From: Candidatus Bathyarchaeota archaeon
GTDB taxonomy: Archaea; Thermoproteota; Bathyarchaeia; Bathyarchaeales; Bathycorpusculaceae
Direction of reading: 5' to 3'
Length of the DNA: 64,000 bases
Assembly (NCBI GenBank): GCA_026014465.1
Contig: JAOZID010000004.1
Span: 186,001-250,000 of the forward strand
The position numbers and the translations under genes were made by a program. Of the stretch, positions 1 through 8,689 are shown piece after piece; the first letter of the stretch is position 1; the number at the start of each line of letters is the position of its first letter. The notes under the pieces were generated by a model. That model saw only the letters and a program-made list of their open reading frames with translations, searched no databases and was not told the DNA's origin.

Positions 1-2
1 TC

Positions 3-275
3 CTCAAAAAACCCGTCTTCGCTAACTTCTACGTCCGCGGACCCAACGAAACCTGGGAAACAGTCTCCCCAACCAACCAAATCATGACCGTAGCAACCCG
101 CGTAGCCCGCACAGGCTTTGACGGCATCATCTTCCTAGCCGAAAAAGCAGACTACATCCGCGAATTCCAAAAGAACGCCGTAGCAGACAAAAAAACACGC
201 GAATTCCTCAAAGGCCACGGCGGCGACGAAGTCCTAGACCTCTTCACCAAATGGGAATGCATGCAAAGAGCATAA
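3..275 (+). CDS. C-terminal fragment of an unidentified protein
   Basis: The reading frame is already open at the left edge of the window and runs 91 codons to a TAA at 273-275, so this is the 3' end of a longer gene; an internal ATG at 84 is not the true start. The visible end of the protein contains a hydrophobic core stretch around GFDGIIFLAEKADYI and a charged, helical tail. I do not recognise the family. The coding strand uses C- and A-ending codons like most genes here, which supports it being real. Only the upstream sequence outside the window could identify it. Confidence 0.6.
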   Translation, partial: LKKPVFANFYVRGPNETWETVSPTNQIMTVATRVARTGFDGIIFLAEKADYIREFQKNAVADKKTREFLKGHGGDEVLDLFTKWECMQRA

Positions 276-387
276 CCCACCCCCTCTTCTCTTTTCTAAA
301 CTCAGAAATTTCTTGCACAAACCGTTCCTGTTTAGCTAACCTGTTTTCATTTTATCCTTGCGTTTGGTTTCTTGGGTTTTAGAAAAC

Positions 388-396
388 ATTATATTT
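388..396 (+). promoter_or_regulatory. Putative TATA box for the first radical SAM gene
   Basis: ATTATATTT lies 34-42 bases upstream of the ATG at 430, a distance that would give a transcript with a very short leader. This is archaeal TATA-like spacing. It is a sequence-pattern call only. Confidence 0.4.
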
Positions 397-429
397 CATT
401 TTGGCTAGGTGTGGTTATCTTAGTGGGGC

Positions 430-1824
430 ATGTCGGACATGAAAGTTACTTTGGTTAATCCTCCGTATCCGCCTAATGCGCATAGTCATCCGCCGTTTAT
501 TCCGTTGGGTATTTGTTATTTGGGGGCGGTTGCTGAGCAGGCTGGGCATGAGGTTACGGTTATTGATTGTCAGGCGGAGCATTTGGATTATGACGCTTTT
601 AAACGTCGTATTGAGAAGGTTCCTTCTGATGTTGTGGGTGTGACTTCGACTACGTTGTTGTATAAGTCGGCTGTGAATTTGATTAACAGCGCCAAAGAGG
701 CTCACCCTGATGCGGTCACGATTTTGGGCGGTTCACACGCAAGCTTTTGGGACGTTAACGCCCTAAACGAAGTTCCCAGTTTGGATATTGTGGTGCGACG
801 TGAAGGCGAGCAGACCTTCGTGGAAATCTTGGAGTGCCTAAAAAACAAGAAAAGCCTAGCAGGCGTACTGGGACTAACGTATCGCGGCACCGACGGAACC
901 CCCAAACGCAACGAAGACCGCCCCTTCCTCCAAGACCTCGACTCGCTGCCCTTCCCCGCCTATCACCTACTGCCCCTAGACGCTTTTCACCGCATGGGCA
1001 AAACCATATTCCCCCTAACCACCAGCCGCGGATGCGTCCAATGGTGCGACTTTTGCAGTACGGTTCGAATGTTTGGACGAGGCTACCGTATGCGCAGCCC
1101 CAAAAACGTCGTCGACGAAATCGAACTGCTCCACAACAAATACGGCGAGAGCCAATTCACATTCTACGACGACGCCTTCACCGTAAACCGCGACCACGTG
1201 CTGGAGATGTGCGCGGAAATCAAAAAACGTGGTCTCAAAATCGAGTGGGACTGCGAAACCCGCGTTGACCTCGTCGACAAGGAACTGTTGCAGACCATGC
1301 ACGACACGGGTTGCTTGGCAGTTTGGTACGGCGTCGAATCTGGCAGCGAAAAGATTCTGGGGCAAATGAACAAGAAAATCAAGAAAGACCAAACCCGCGA
1401 AGCTTTTAAAATGACCCAAAAAACAGGGCTGATGGTTATAGCCAGCGCAATAATTGGGTTCCCAGGTGAAACCGAAGACACTGCATGGGAAACCATCAAC
1501 TTCATCAAAGAACTCAACCCCGACGACATCGGATTCTACGTTGCCACGCCCTACCCCGGAACCCCAATGTATGACGAGGTCATCAAAAACGGTTGGCTGC
1601 GCATAACTGACTTCAACAAATACGACACCGCCACCCCCACGTTCGAGACACCCTACTTGAGCATGGAGCGCATCCGAGAAATCCGCTACAAAGCCCACCA
1701 GCAATTCTATCTACGCCCCCGATACGTACTCAAAATGCTCCGACGCGGCGGAACCTACGGCAAATCAGGACTTAAAACCTCAGCAGCCTACGCCCTACGA
1801 GCCATGCACATAAAACTCTCCTAA
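430..1824 (+). CDS. B12-binding domain radical SAM protein (copy 1)
   Basis: The first ~150 residues look like a cobalamin-binding Rossmann domain of the kind that precedes radical SAM domains (opening LVNPPYPP, then GYLGAVAEQAGHEV-like segments), although the classical DxHxxG motif is not seen. The radical SAM [4Fe-4S] motif CX3CX2C is at Cys202, Cys206 and Cys209, and the barrel continues to about residue 400. The family includes B12-dependent methyltransferases and other C-C or S-C bond-forming enzymes; the substrate cannot be told. A second, very similar gene follows 108 bases downstream. The start could also be the ATG at 439, which matches the start of copy 2 and lies at a better distance from the GGGG at 425. 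The 5' part (to about 700) uses T/G-rich codons and the rest C/A-rich ones. Confidence 0.88.
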   Translation: MSDMKVTLVNPPYPPNAHSHPPFIPLGICYLGAVAEQAGHEVTVIDCQAEHLDYDAFKRRIEKVPSDVVGVTSTTLLYKSAVNLINSAKEAHPDAVTILGGSHASFWDVNALNEVPSLDIVVRREGEQTFVEILECLKNKKSLAGVLGLTYRGTDGTPKRNEDRPFLQDLDSLPFPAYHLLPLDAFHRMGKTIFPLTTSRGCVQWCDFCSTVRMFGRGYRMRSPKNVVDEIELLHNKYGESQFTFYDDAFTVNRDHVLEMCAEIKKRGLKIEWDCETRVDLVDKELLQTMHDTGCLAVWYGVESGSEKILGQMNKKIKKDQTREAFKMTQKTGLMVIASAIIGFPGETEDTAWETINFIKELNPDDIGFYVATPYPGTPMYDEVIKNGWLRITDFNKYDTATPTFETPYLSMERIREIRYKAHQQFYLRPRYVLKMLRRGGTYGKSGLKTSAAYALRAMHIKLS

Positions 1825-1884
1825 CCCCGCCTTCTTCTTTTTGCTTCTTGTTTTTCTTTGGGTTTTTGCCTTTTTAGGAAAACA

Positions 1885-1891
1885 ATTATAT
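1885..1891 (+). promoter_or_regulatory. Putative TATA box for the second radical SAM gene
   Basis: AATTATA lies about 42-48 bases before the ATG at 1933, so copy 2 may have its own promoter although it is in tandem with copy 1. Pattern call only. Confidence 0.35.
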
Positions 1892-1932
1892 GATGTCTAA
1901 CCGTAGAACTCAACTTGCAGGCTTAAGTAAAA

Positions 1933-3318
1933 ATGAAAGTTACTTTAGTTAATCCTCCTTATCCGCCAGGTGTTCATTCTCATCCTCCGTTTATACCGCT
2001 TGGACTTGGCTATTTGGGCGCGGTTGCTGAGCAGGCAGGGCACGAAATTACCATCATTGATTGTCAAGCTGAAAAACTCGATTACGAAGGCTTCAAAAAC
2101 CGCCTCTCCAAGACGCCCTCGGACGTTGTAGGCGTAACCGCAACCACGCTTCTTTACAAATCCGCCATGAAACTTATCACCATATCCAAACAAGTCCAAC
2201 CAGACGCCACAACCATGTTAGGCGGCTCGCACGGAACGTTTTGGGACATCAACGCCCTCAACGAGTACCCCGCTTTAGACATCGTAATACGCCGCGAAGG
2301 CGAACAAACCCTCATTGAGCTTCTTGAGAAAATCCAAGCCAACGCCAGTATAAGCAAAGTTTTGGGCATAACTTTTCGAGGAGAAGACGGCAAAATCCGC
2401 CGCACCGCCGAGCGCCCTTTCCTCCAAGACCTCGACTCACTGCCGTTTCCCGCCCACCATTTGATGCCCTTGGATTCGCTCAAACGCATGGGCCAAATCC
2501 TCTTCCCCCTAATTAGCAGCCGCGGATGCGTTTACTGGTGCGACTTTTGCAGTACCGTTCGCATGTTTGGCAGAGCATATCGTTGGCGCAGCCCCAAAAA
2601 CGTCGTCGACGAAATGCAACTTGTACACGACAAGTACGGCGTAAACCAAGTTACCTTCTACGACGACGCCTTCACCGTTGACCGTGACCGTGTGTTTAAG
2701 ATTTGTGATGAGTTGCGTGCGCGTAAGCTGGATTTGATGTGGGATTGCGGAACCCGCGTGGACATGGTTGACCGCCAGTTGCTGGATAAGATGCGCGGTG
2801 CAGGCTGCTTTGCTGTTTGGCTGGGCGTCGAATCAGGAAGCGAAACCATCCTTAAAGCTATGAACAAAAGTATACAACTCGACCAGACCCGCAGAGCCTA
2901 CAAAACCGCCCACAACGCAGGACTCATGACCATCGCCAACACCGTCCTGGGCTTCCCAGGAGAAACCGAGCAAACCGCCAAAGAAACCATCAACTTTATC
3001 AAAGAACTCAACCCCGACGATGTCGGCTTTTACGTTGCCACGCCCTACCCCGGAACCCCAATGTACGACGAAGTTGTAAAGAACGGTTGGCTGCGCATCA
3101 CCGATTTTAACCGTTACGACACCGCAGGTGCCACGTTTGAGACGCCGTGGCTGAGCATGGACAAACTCAACGCACTACGCTACAAAGCCTATCAACAATT
3201 CTATCTGCGACCCAGCTACGTGCTTAAAATGATGCGCCGCGGCGGAACCTACGGCTTATCCGCAGTCAAAACCTCAGGAGCCTACCTACTCCGCGCAATG
3301 CACATACGCCTCTCCTAA
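1933..3318 (+). CDS. B12-binding domain radical SAM protein (copy 2)
   Basis: This is a full-length paralogue of the preceding gene: the same N-terminal cobalamin-binding-like domain, the same CX3CX2C radical SAM motif (Cys199, Cys203, Cys206), and near-identical segments such as STVRMFG, FYDDAFTV and VATPYPGTPMYDEV. No insertions or deletions stand out between the two over the first 200 residues. The pair therefore arose by tandem duplication, and the two may work on related substrates or as partners. The T/G-rich synonymous block in this copy is near 2690-2830, a different place from copy 1, so the two have diverged at silent sites. Substrate unknown. Confidence 0.88.
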   Translation: MKVTLVNPPYPPGVHSHPPFIPLGLGYLGAVAEQAGHEITIIDCQAEKLDYEGFKNRLSKTPSDVVGVTATTLLYKSAMKLITISKQVQPDATTMLGGSHGTFWDINALNEYPALDIVIRREGEQTLIELLEKIQANASISKVLGITFRGEDGKIRRTAERPFLQDLDSLPFPAHHLMPLDSLKRMGQILFPLISSRGCVYWCDFCSTVRMFGRAYRWRSPKNVVDEMQLVHDKYGVNQVTFYDDAFTVDRDRVFKICDELRARKLDLMWDCGTRVDMVDRQLLDKMRGAGCFAVWLGVESGSETILKAMNKSIQLDQTRRAYKTAHNAGLMTIANTVLGFPGETEQTAKETINFIKELNPDDVGFYVATPYPGTPMYDEVVKNGWLRITDFNRYDTAGATFETPWLSMDKLNALRYKAYQQFYLRPSYVLKMMRRGGTYGLSAVKTSGAYLLRAMHIRLS

Positions 3319-3347
3319 CCCCTCCATCAACCGCTGCCCTTGCTTGA

Positions 3348-3414
3348 TAGACCCCCTCCCCCCCTTTTCTGCATACAAATAAACTTTGGATCCTAATGGC
3401 TGCTAATAGGTTGG
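3348..3414 (+). repeat. Dispersed ~65-bp repeat, copy A
   Basis: A C-rich tract (ACCCCCTCCCCCCC) is followed by TTCTGCATACAA, an AT-rich spacer, TTGGATCC, and a near-repeat of CTAATAG before AGGTTGG. The same series occurs at 63584-63645 on the same strand and at 53484-53557 on the opposite strand. Copy A begins 30 bases after the stop of the second radical SAM gene and ends about 80 bases before the small gene at 3496. Function unknown: a small mobile remnant, an RNA gene or a regulatory element are all possible. Confidence 0.75.
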
Positions 3415-3437
3415 TGGTGTGGGGTTGGGTCGAATGC

Positions 3438-3444
3438 TTTAAAT
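3438..3444 (+). promoter_or_regulatory. Putative TATA box for the small cysteine-containing protein
   Basis: TTTAAAT within GCTTTAAATCGG, about 52 bases upstream of the ATG at 3496. Pattern call only. Confidence 0.3.
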
Positions 3445-3495
3445 CGGTAGTTCTTTTTTGGTTAAGGTAGTAGTTGTTTGTGGAGATTTGGCTGG

Positions 3496-3702
3496 ATGGG
3501 TTTTTTGAAGAATGCTTTGCAGCGGGTTCGCAGTAGTGCGCCTAAGATGGATTTTTACAAGCATAAGCACGGGGAATGCGAAAACTTTGATAACGGCAGA
3601 TGCAAAGCTGCGGGTTTTACTAATTTAGATGCCAACGGGACTGCCTGCCCGCATTTTAAGCCCAAACAACAACAGACCGCCGACAAGAAAACTTCGACCT
3701 AA
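3496..3702 (+). CDS. Small Cys/His-containing protein
   Basis: A 68-residue basic protein starting at the ATG at 3496, chosen over the TTG at 3478 because a GGAGA lies about 10 bases before it. After a short helical N-terminus it contains three cysteines and nearby histidines (HKHGECENFD, RCKAAGF, ACPHF), spaced as if to bind one metal ion, and ends with a polar tail. I do not recognise a named family. It stands alone between the dispersed repeat and the secreted protein gene. Confidence 0.6.
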   Translation: MGFLKNALQRVRSSAPKMDFYKHKHGECENFDNGRCKAAGFTNLDANGTACPHFKPKQQQTADKKTST

Positions 3703-3845
3703 ACGGTTTTTGTCCTGTTTTTGGCAAGCGTTTTGTTTGCCTCTGCTGTTTGAGTGGTTTGCAAGGTTATTAGGTCTGGTTTTTTGTAGTGCCGTAATTT
3801 TTAATAATGCGTTGTTTATTGGTTGTTCTTGTGGGTGAAGAGGAA

Positions 3846-5705
3846 ATGTCATCTCGGCTGGGTTTGTGTATGATACTTCTGCTGGTTTCTTCTTTAGTTT
3901 TATCTGCGGGTTTTGCTGTGGCTCAGGTTTCTGCACCCGATTGGAGCACCCAGGTCCTGCAGGAATCAAAAAATCTGGGTTTTCAGTATTCATTAGCAAT
4001 TGACTCTCATGACCACCCGCACATAGTGTTTGCCGAGATGTATCATGATTTTTCGGGAATACATGGTAACCTGAGTTATTCACGTTATGATGGGTCAGTT
4101 TGGGTTACTGATAGGCTTCCCGTTGTTGGAAGCGCCGGAGAGGTTTCGTTGGCGTTGGATTCAAACGACAACCCCCACATAGCTTTTTTTGACGAAGACG
4201 CCCATTCAGGAGCACCGTTGAAGTATGCACGCTGGACAGGCTTAAACTGGGTAATCGAATTAGTAGACCCCGCGCCTTTTTCTGGTGACTGCGTCCTCGC
4301 CTTAGACAACCAAGGGGTTCCTCATATAAGCTACACTTCACATGCTGGGCTCTTTAGCAGTGGCAGGGAACTGTGGCATGCCGTAAAAGCTGGGTCAAGC
4401 TGGCAAATTCATGTTGTTGACGCATCAGGCGCTGTCAGCTGGGACAACGACATAGACCTCGACTCAAACGGCAACCCCCACATAGCTTACTCAAACTCAA
4501 CAAGCCACCTGCTCTACGCCAGCTACGACGGTACAACATGGACAACCCAAGTAGTCCACTCCTCAGAAAAAGAGCAGGGCATGTACCTTTCCTTTGCTTT
4601 AGACCAAAACGACGTACCCCACATCTGCTTTATTGACCCCAAAAACGGCACCGTAAACTACGCCTCCAAAGCCGCCTCAAACTGGTTCATCGAAACCATA
4701 CAAGCCATAGACTACCGTTCAAACACCCGCGTCATAACCATAGACTCCCAAAACAACCTCCACATAATCTACGGCGAATACTCAGGCAGATACGATAAAA
4801 ACATCATCAACTATGCCTCACAAACACCCAGCGGCTGGACAGTCCAAGTAGCAAAAGGACAAAACGACCCCGTCTACCACGCAACATGCGACCTCTACAT
4901 AGACCTCGCCCTTGACTCCCAAAACATTCCCCATATCTGCTTCCAACAACTAACCGAGACAGGACGCTACCTAAAATACGCAACAAACCCCGCACTCAAA
5001 CCAACGACCACAAACTCCACGTCAACACCAACACCCGCACCTACAGCTACGCCCACGCCTACCCCTTCCCCAACTCCTACACCCAAGCCAACTGCCACCC
5101 CTACTCCAACACCCAACATGACATCCTCTCCCATCCCCACTCCGACAATTACCCCAACGCCAACTCCTGCTCCAATAGCAACTGCCTCACCTACGCCTGC
5201 ACCTACGCCTTCACCAACACCCACAGCTACCCCCACGTCTACGCCTGTGCCTGTTGTGACTGTGTCGCCTTCTCCGTCTCCGACTAATGTTGTATCCTTT
5301 GGCAATACGGGCGTGTTTTTTGTTGAATCCAACAGCACCGTTTCCGAGTTAGCTTTCAACAGCACCAGCTCTGAACTTAGCTTCACCGTCAGTGGACCAT
5401 CGGGAACTACGGGGTATGTTGACTTAACGGTCGCGAAAACTCTTATTCCAAGCCCGCAAAACATCAAAGTCTACCTCGACGGCAAACAACTCTACTATGA
5501 AGCCGTCTCAGTTGATGATGCTTGGGTACTTTCCTTCACCTACCAACACAGCATCCACCAAGTCACCGTCAACCTAGCAAACGCAGTCGAAACAACCTCC
5601 GCCAACGACTCCTGGTTCTTGCCCACAACAGCCGCCGCTGTCATAGCCGCTACAGCCGCCGTTACCCTTGGCATTTGGCGCAGAAAAAGAAAACAAAAAC
5701 CCTAA
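3846..5705 (+). CDS. Secreted propeller-like repeat protein with Pro/Thr linker and C-terminal anchor
   Basis: Start at the ATG at 3846, directly before a clean signal peptide and 4 bases after a GAGG; the longer ORF start at 3807 would put charged residues before it. Residues ~30-390 contain at least seven repeats of a unit ending in a D-S/N-N-x-PHI-x-F/Y signature, such as [11 protein letters not shown] and [11 protein letters not shown], likely blades of a beta-propeller. A low-complexity Pro/Thr-rich linker (~residues 395-480) leads to a small beta domain and a C-terminal membrane helix with a basic tail. This is a membrane-anchored outward-facing protein. The ligand is unknown. Confidence 0.82.
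   Translation: MSSRLGLCMILLLVSSLVLSAGFAVAQVSAPDWSTQVLQESKNLGFQYSLAIDSHDHPHIVFAEMYHDFSGIHGNLSYSRYDGSVWVTDRLPVVGSAGEVSLALDSNDNPHIAFFDEDAHSGAPLKYARWTGLNWVIELVDPAPFSGDCVLALDNQGVPHISYTSHAGLFSSGRELWHAVKAGSSWQIHVVDASGAVSWDNDIDLDSNGNPHIAYSNSTSHLLYASYDGTTWTTQVVHSSEKEQGMYLSFALDQNDVPHICFIDPKNGTVNYASKAASNWFIETIQAIDYRSNTRVITIDSQNNLHIIYGEYSGRYDKNIINYASQTPSGWTVQVAKGQNDPVYHATCDLYIDLALDSQNIPHICFQQLTETGRYLKYATNPALKPTTTNSTSTPTPAPTATPTPTPSPTPTPKPTATPTPTPNMTSSPIPTPTITPTPTPAPIATASPTPAPTPSPTPTATPTSTPVPVVTVSPSPSPTNVVSFGNTGVFFVESNSTVSELAFNSTSSELSFTVSGPSGTTGYVDLTVAKTLIPSPQNIKVYLDGKQLYYEAVSVDDAWVLSFTYQHSIHQVTVNLANAVETTSANDSWFLPTTAAAVIAATAAVTLGIWRRKRKQKP
4987..5286 (+). repeat. Low-complexity Pro/Thr codon tract inside the secreted protein gene
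   Basis: About 100 codons dominated by ACN and CCN, giving TPTPTP-type sequence. It is a flexible surface linker at protein level, and a run of near-identical short direct repeats at DNA level that is prone to length change and to spurious ORFs on the other strand. Confidence 0.8.
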
Positions 5706-5709
5706 CGGG

Positions 5710-6459
5710 CTATTTTTTGAGGCTCTTGCGGTATTCGCGCAGTTTCTCCATGTCCAAGTCTTGGGTAATAACTGCGTCTTCAACAGCGTCAGTGACTTCT
5801 TGTTTGATGCCCCATGGTGTGATGAAGGCGCTTCTGCCTCCTCGGGCGCTGCTGCTGACGTTGCCGACTTTGACGACGTAGAGCCCATTCTCGGTGGCGA
5901 GTTTTTCGGTTAGGGGGTGTCCTTTGACGTGGGGGTGGGTGCCCATGGCTGCGACGGGGAGGAACGCGAGTTCGGCGCCTAAATCGACGATGTCTTTTAT
6001 GGTTGGGGGGTCGAACATGTCGGCGCATATTAGCATGCCAACGGTGCAGTGCGGTGTGGGGAAGGTGGCGGGTTGGGTGCCTTTGCTTACGCCTGCTTCG
6101 AGTTCCACGGCGATGGGGTTACGTTTGCGGTACTTGCCAATTAAAGCGCCGTTTTTCCACAGTGAGCTGGTGTTGTAAAAGGTGCCGTTGTCCTCTTCAA
6201 GAACGGTGCCGCCCATCAGGTATGTCTGGGGGATTTGCGTGCTGGCTTGTTCGAGGAACTCCCAGGTTGCCGTGTAGGTTTCGTGGCTCATGTCTTTGGC
6301 GGAGGTGAAGTGTTCCATGTTGTTGGGGATGGAGAAGTATTCTGGGAGAGCTATAAACGCGGGGTTTTCCTGTGCGGCTTTTTGGATGCATGTTTTGGCG
6401 GCTTTTAGGTTGTCTGGTAGGGCGTTTCTTACTTTGAGGTGGACTAGGCTTACTTTCAA
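5710..6459 (-). CDS. Carbon-nitrogen hydrolase (nitrilase superfamily)
   Basis: A 249-residue single-domain protein of the nitrilase fold. The Glu-Lys-Cys catalytic triad is visible: Glu40 in LPEYF, Lys112 in KYRKRNPI and Cys145 in MLICADMFD. These enzymes hydrolyse amides or nitriles, or condense amines, through a cysteine thioester. The substrate subgroup cannot be assigned. It ends 4 bases from the convergent secreted-protein gene. It is intracellular: no signal peptide is present. Confidence 0.88.
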   Translation of the reverse strand: MKVSLVHLKVRNALPDNLKAAKTCIQKAAQENPAFIALPEYFSIPNNMEHFTSAKDMSHETYTATWEFLEQASTQIPQTYLMGGTVLEEDNGTFYNTSSLWKNGALIGKYRKRNPIAVELEAGVSKGTQPATFPTPHCTVGMLICADMFDPPTIKDIVDLGAELAFLPVAAMGTHPHVKGHPLTEKLATENGLYVVKVGNVSSSARGGRSAFITPWGIKQEVTDAVEDAVITQDLDMEKLREYRKSLKK

Positions 6460-6631
6460 GGGGGTGCACCTTGTTGTTTGGTTGGGTTTTATGGTTTTAA
6501 GAGGCTGTTTTGTGTCCTTTAAATGTAACTGAACGTTTTCTGAAGCGTTTTTTGGGGCGGTTGTTCATTATTTATGCCTATTTTTGTACAGGTGTTTATG
6601 GTTAAACACGTTTGTTATTCAAGTGGATAAA

Positions 6632-6639
6632 TTTAAATA
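6632..6639 (+). promoter_or_regulatory. TATA box for the asparagine synthase-like gene
   Basis: TTTAAATA, preceded by a purine-rich BRE-like GTGGATAAA, 40-47 bases upstream of the ATG at 6679. This is the clearest archaeal core promoter in the left part of the window. Confidence 0.55.
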
Positions 6640-6678
6640 CTTCAGATGTGACAAATCAGTATTTACGGGGAAAACAAA

Positions 6679-7659
6679 ATGGCACTTGACGAAAAAGAGT
6701 ACATTAACCTTTTGCCAGAAACACGAACCTTAATCAACACAGTAGTAAAAGAAAACATGGCGGACGGTTTCCTATTCTCCGCAGGAACCGACACCCAAAT
6801 AATTGTCCACGAAGCAGTAAAATACAAACCAGAAATCCCATGCCTAACCATGGCGTTCAAACAGGGCACACCCAAAGACACCGAATACGTCAAAAAAATG
6901 GTTGAACTCCTACACCTCAACCACGAAACCCACGTTTTCGACCGCGACGACGTCATCGCCAACGCACCCAAAGTCGTAGAAGCCCTCAAAAAATATGACC
7001 CCATGGAAATCCGCAACAGCATGCCCGTCTACATAGGCTTGACATTGCTCAAAGAAAAAGGCATAAAATCCGTCTTCACTGGCGACGGTTTGGACGAACT
7101 TTTTGGTTACCCTTGGCAATTCCACCTCTCCGAAGCAGAGTTTGCAAAGAAGCAGCAGGAAATGTGGGCAGAGATGGGTTTTTCCTCCATACCTATGGCG
7201 CAGTCCTTGGGCATGGAAATCAAAGCCCCCTACCTTGACCCCCGCTTCATGGACTGGGCAAAGAAGCTGCCAATCAAACTAAAAATCAGCTTCACCAACG
7301 ACGTAAAATACGGCAAATGGCTACTGCGCAAAGCCTACGAAGACGTCATACCCAAAGACATCATCTGGCGACCCAAAGCACCCCTCGAAGCAGGTACAGG
7401 AACCGAAGTTCTCCGCACACTGTTCAACGACGTCTTCACCGACGAAGAATTCGAAGCCAAAAAGAAAGCCATCCTGGAAGAAGACGACGTAAAAATCCAA
7501 GACAAAGAACAACTCCTCTACTACCAAAGCTTCCGCAAAATCTTCGGCAAACCCAAAGACATCTACCCAGACAACGGCGGCATCGAATGCCCCTACTGCA
7601 AAAGCCACATCAAAACCCAAATCCACTTCTGCAAAATCTGCGGCGCCTACCCAATCTAA
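6679..7659 (+). CDS. Stand-alone asparagine synthase C-domain-like protein with zinc ribbon
   Basis: This 326-residue protein matches the ATP-pyrophosphatase (synthetase) domain of AsnB-type enzymes but has no glutaminase domain. The PP-loop is degenerate: SAGTDTQ in place of the usual SGGxDS. The second conserved loop FTGDGLDELFGY is intact, as is the later AP-Y-LDPRFMDWAK region that shapes the active site. The last ~30 residues add a zinc ribbon of the CPYC...CKIC type. The family adenylates a carboxylate and transfers an amine or a similar group. Substrate and amine donor are unknown. A zinc ribbon suggests RNA, protein or carrier binding, but this is inference. Confidence 0.8.
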   Translation: MALDEKEYINLLPETRTLINTVVKENMADGFLFSAGTDTQIIVHEAVKYKPEIPCLTMAFKQGTPKDTEYVKKMVELLHLNHETHVFDRDDVIANAPKVVEALKKYDPMEIRNSMPVYIGLTLLKEKGIKSVFTGDGLDELFGYPWQFHLSEAEFAKKQQEMWAEMGFSSIPMAQSLGMEIKAPYLDPRFMDWAKKLPIKLKISFTNDVKYGKWLLRKAYEDVIPKDIIWRPKAPLEAGTGTEVLRTLFNDVFTDEEFEAKKKAILEEDDVKIQDKEQLLYYQSFRKIFGKPKDIYPDNGGIECPYCKSHIKTQIHFCKICGAYPI

Positions 7660-7719
7660 CACCCTTTTTCCTTTTTTCCCAAATTTTCTTGTTTTCCTCT
7701 GTAGCTTCTTGAACAAGTT

Positions 7720-8463
7720 CTATGCACAGATGGTATCTAGGAGCATCATTATGGTGAAGCCTGTGATGAAGCCAAATGTGGCTTTGCGTCCGAATCCTTT
7801 GCGGTGGCATTCGGGTATCATTTCGTCGATGACCACAAAGAGCATGGCGCCTCCTGCGAAGGCTAATCCAAAGGGCATAACTGACATGGATATGGTGACT
7901 ATGGCGACTCCGACTAAGCCTCCTAGCGGCTCCACTAGACCCGTTAGTGTGGCGTAGCTTATGCTTTTTTTGACGCTGTATTTCTCGCGCAGTAGTGGCA
8001 ATGCAACGGCTAATCCTTCGGGAAAGTTTTGCAGTCCAATGGCTATGGCGGTGGTTAATCCTGTGGCGATGTTGCCTGCGCCAAAGCTCACTCCTACGGC
8101 TAAGCCTTCGGGGAAGTTGTGCAGGGTCATGGCAAGGACAAAGAGCCAAACGCGCGGCATCTTGGATTTGGGGCCTTCAGCGCCTGCTACGGGGTGAAAA
8201 TGCGGAATGCACTTATCCATAAGGTGCAACGTAACCGCTCCTACGGCTAGTCCTGCTACTGCTATCAAGGCGCCGCCTAGTTCAATAGCGGGAACCAACA
8301 AGCTAAACGCGGTGGCAGCCAGCATCACTCCTGCGGCGAAGCCCAGCAAAAGGTCCATGACATCGTCTGAGATGTTCTTTGTAAAGAGTACTGGTAGTGC
8401 TCCTGCGCCTGTTGCTAAGCCTGCAATTAAGCTGGCGATTAGCCCTGCTTGAATGAGTTCCAT
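7720..8463 (-). CDS. ZIP family metal transporter (GufA/ZupT-like)
   Basis: A 247-residue membrane protein with about eight hydrophobic helices. The two ZIP metal-site signatures are present: HNFPEG near residue 115 and QNFPEG near residue 145, with a histidine-containing loop before them (PHFHP). Members move Zn2+, Fe2+ or Mn2+ into the cytoplasm. It is convergent with the asparagine synthase-like gene and has its own TATA box upstream. Confidence 0.9.
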   Translation of the reverse strand: MELIQAGLIASLIAGLATGAGALPVLFTKNISDDVMDLLLGFAAGVMLAATAFSLLVPAIELGGALIAVAGLAVGAVTLHLMDKCIPHFHPVAGAEGPKSKMPRVWLFVLAMTLHNFPEGLAVGVSFGAGNIATGLTTAIAIGLQNFPEGLAVALPLLREKYSVKKSISYATLTGLVEPLGGLVGVAIVTISMSVMPFGLAFAGGAMLFVVIDEMIPECHRKGFGRKATFGFITGFTIMMLLDTICA

Positions 8464-8510
8464 ATGCTTCGCCTTGCTTGTTTAACCCAACACATAAGTT
8501 AGATAAAACT

Positions 8511-8520
8511 AATAAATATA
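8511..8520 (-). promoter_or_regulatory. TATA box for the ZIP transporter gene
   Basis: On the minus strand this reads TATATTTATT, about 48-57 bases before the ATG at 8463. It fits an archaeal core promoter. Confidence 0.45.
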
Positions 8521-8689
8521 GAAGCGTCTAATATGTGTTTTTGTGTGCGACCAAAACCCTGATGCCTAAAGCCCCTTTCAGCACCCCCACTTCTCCTCTA
8601 CATACGCGTTCACCAAGTTTGCTTGCTTTATTTCGAAAGACTTAATTCGGCAAATCTGTCATTCTACAAAAGACCGGAGCACCAACACG

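Noticed and set aside
1015-1704. Long minus-strand ORF inside the first radical SAM gene
   Set aside because: It is a shadow of the strong plus-strand gene: composition-driven, with no recognisable motif.
4967-5467. Minus-strand Gly/Val repeat ORF
   Set aside because: It is the reverse reading of the Pro/Thr-rich linker codons of the secreted protein.
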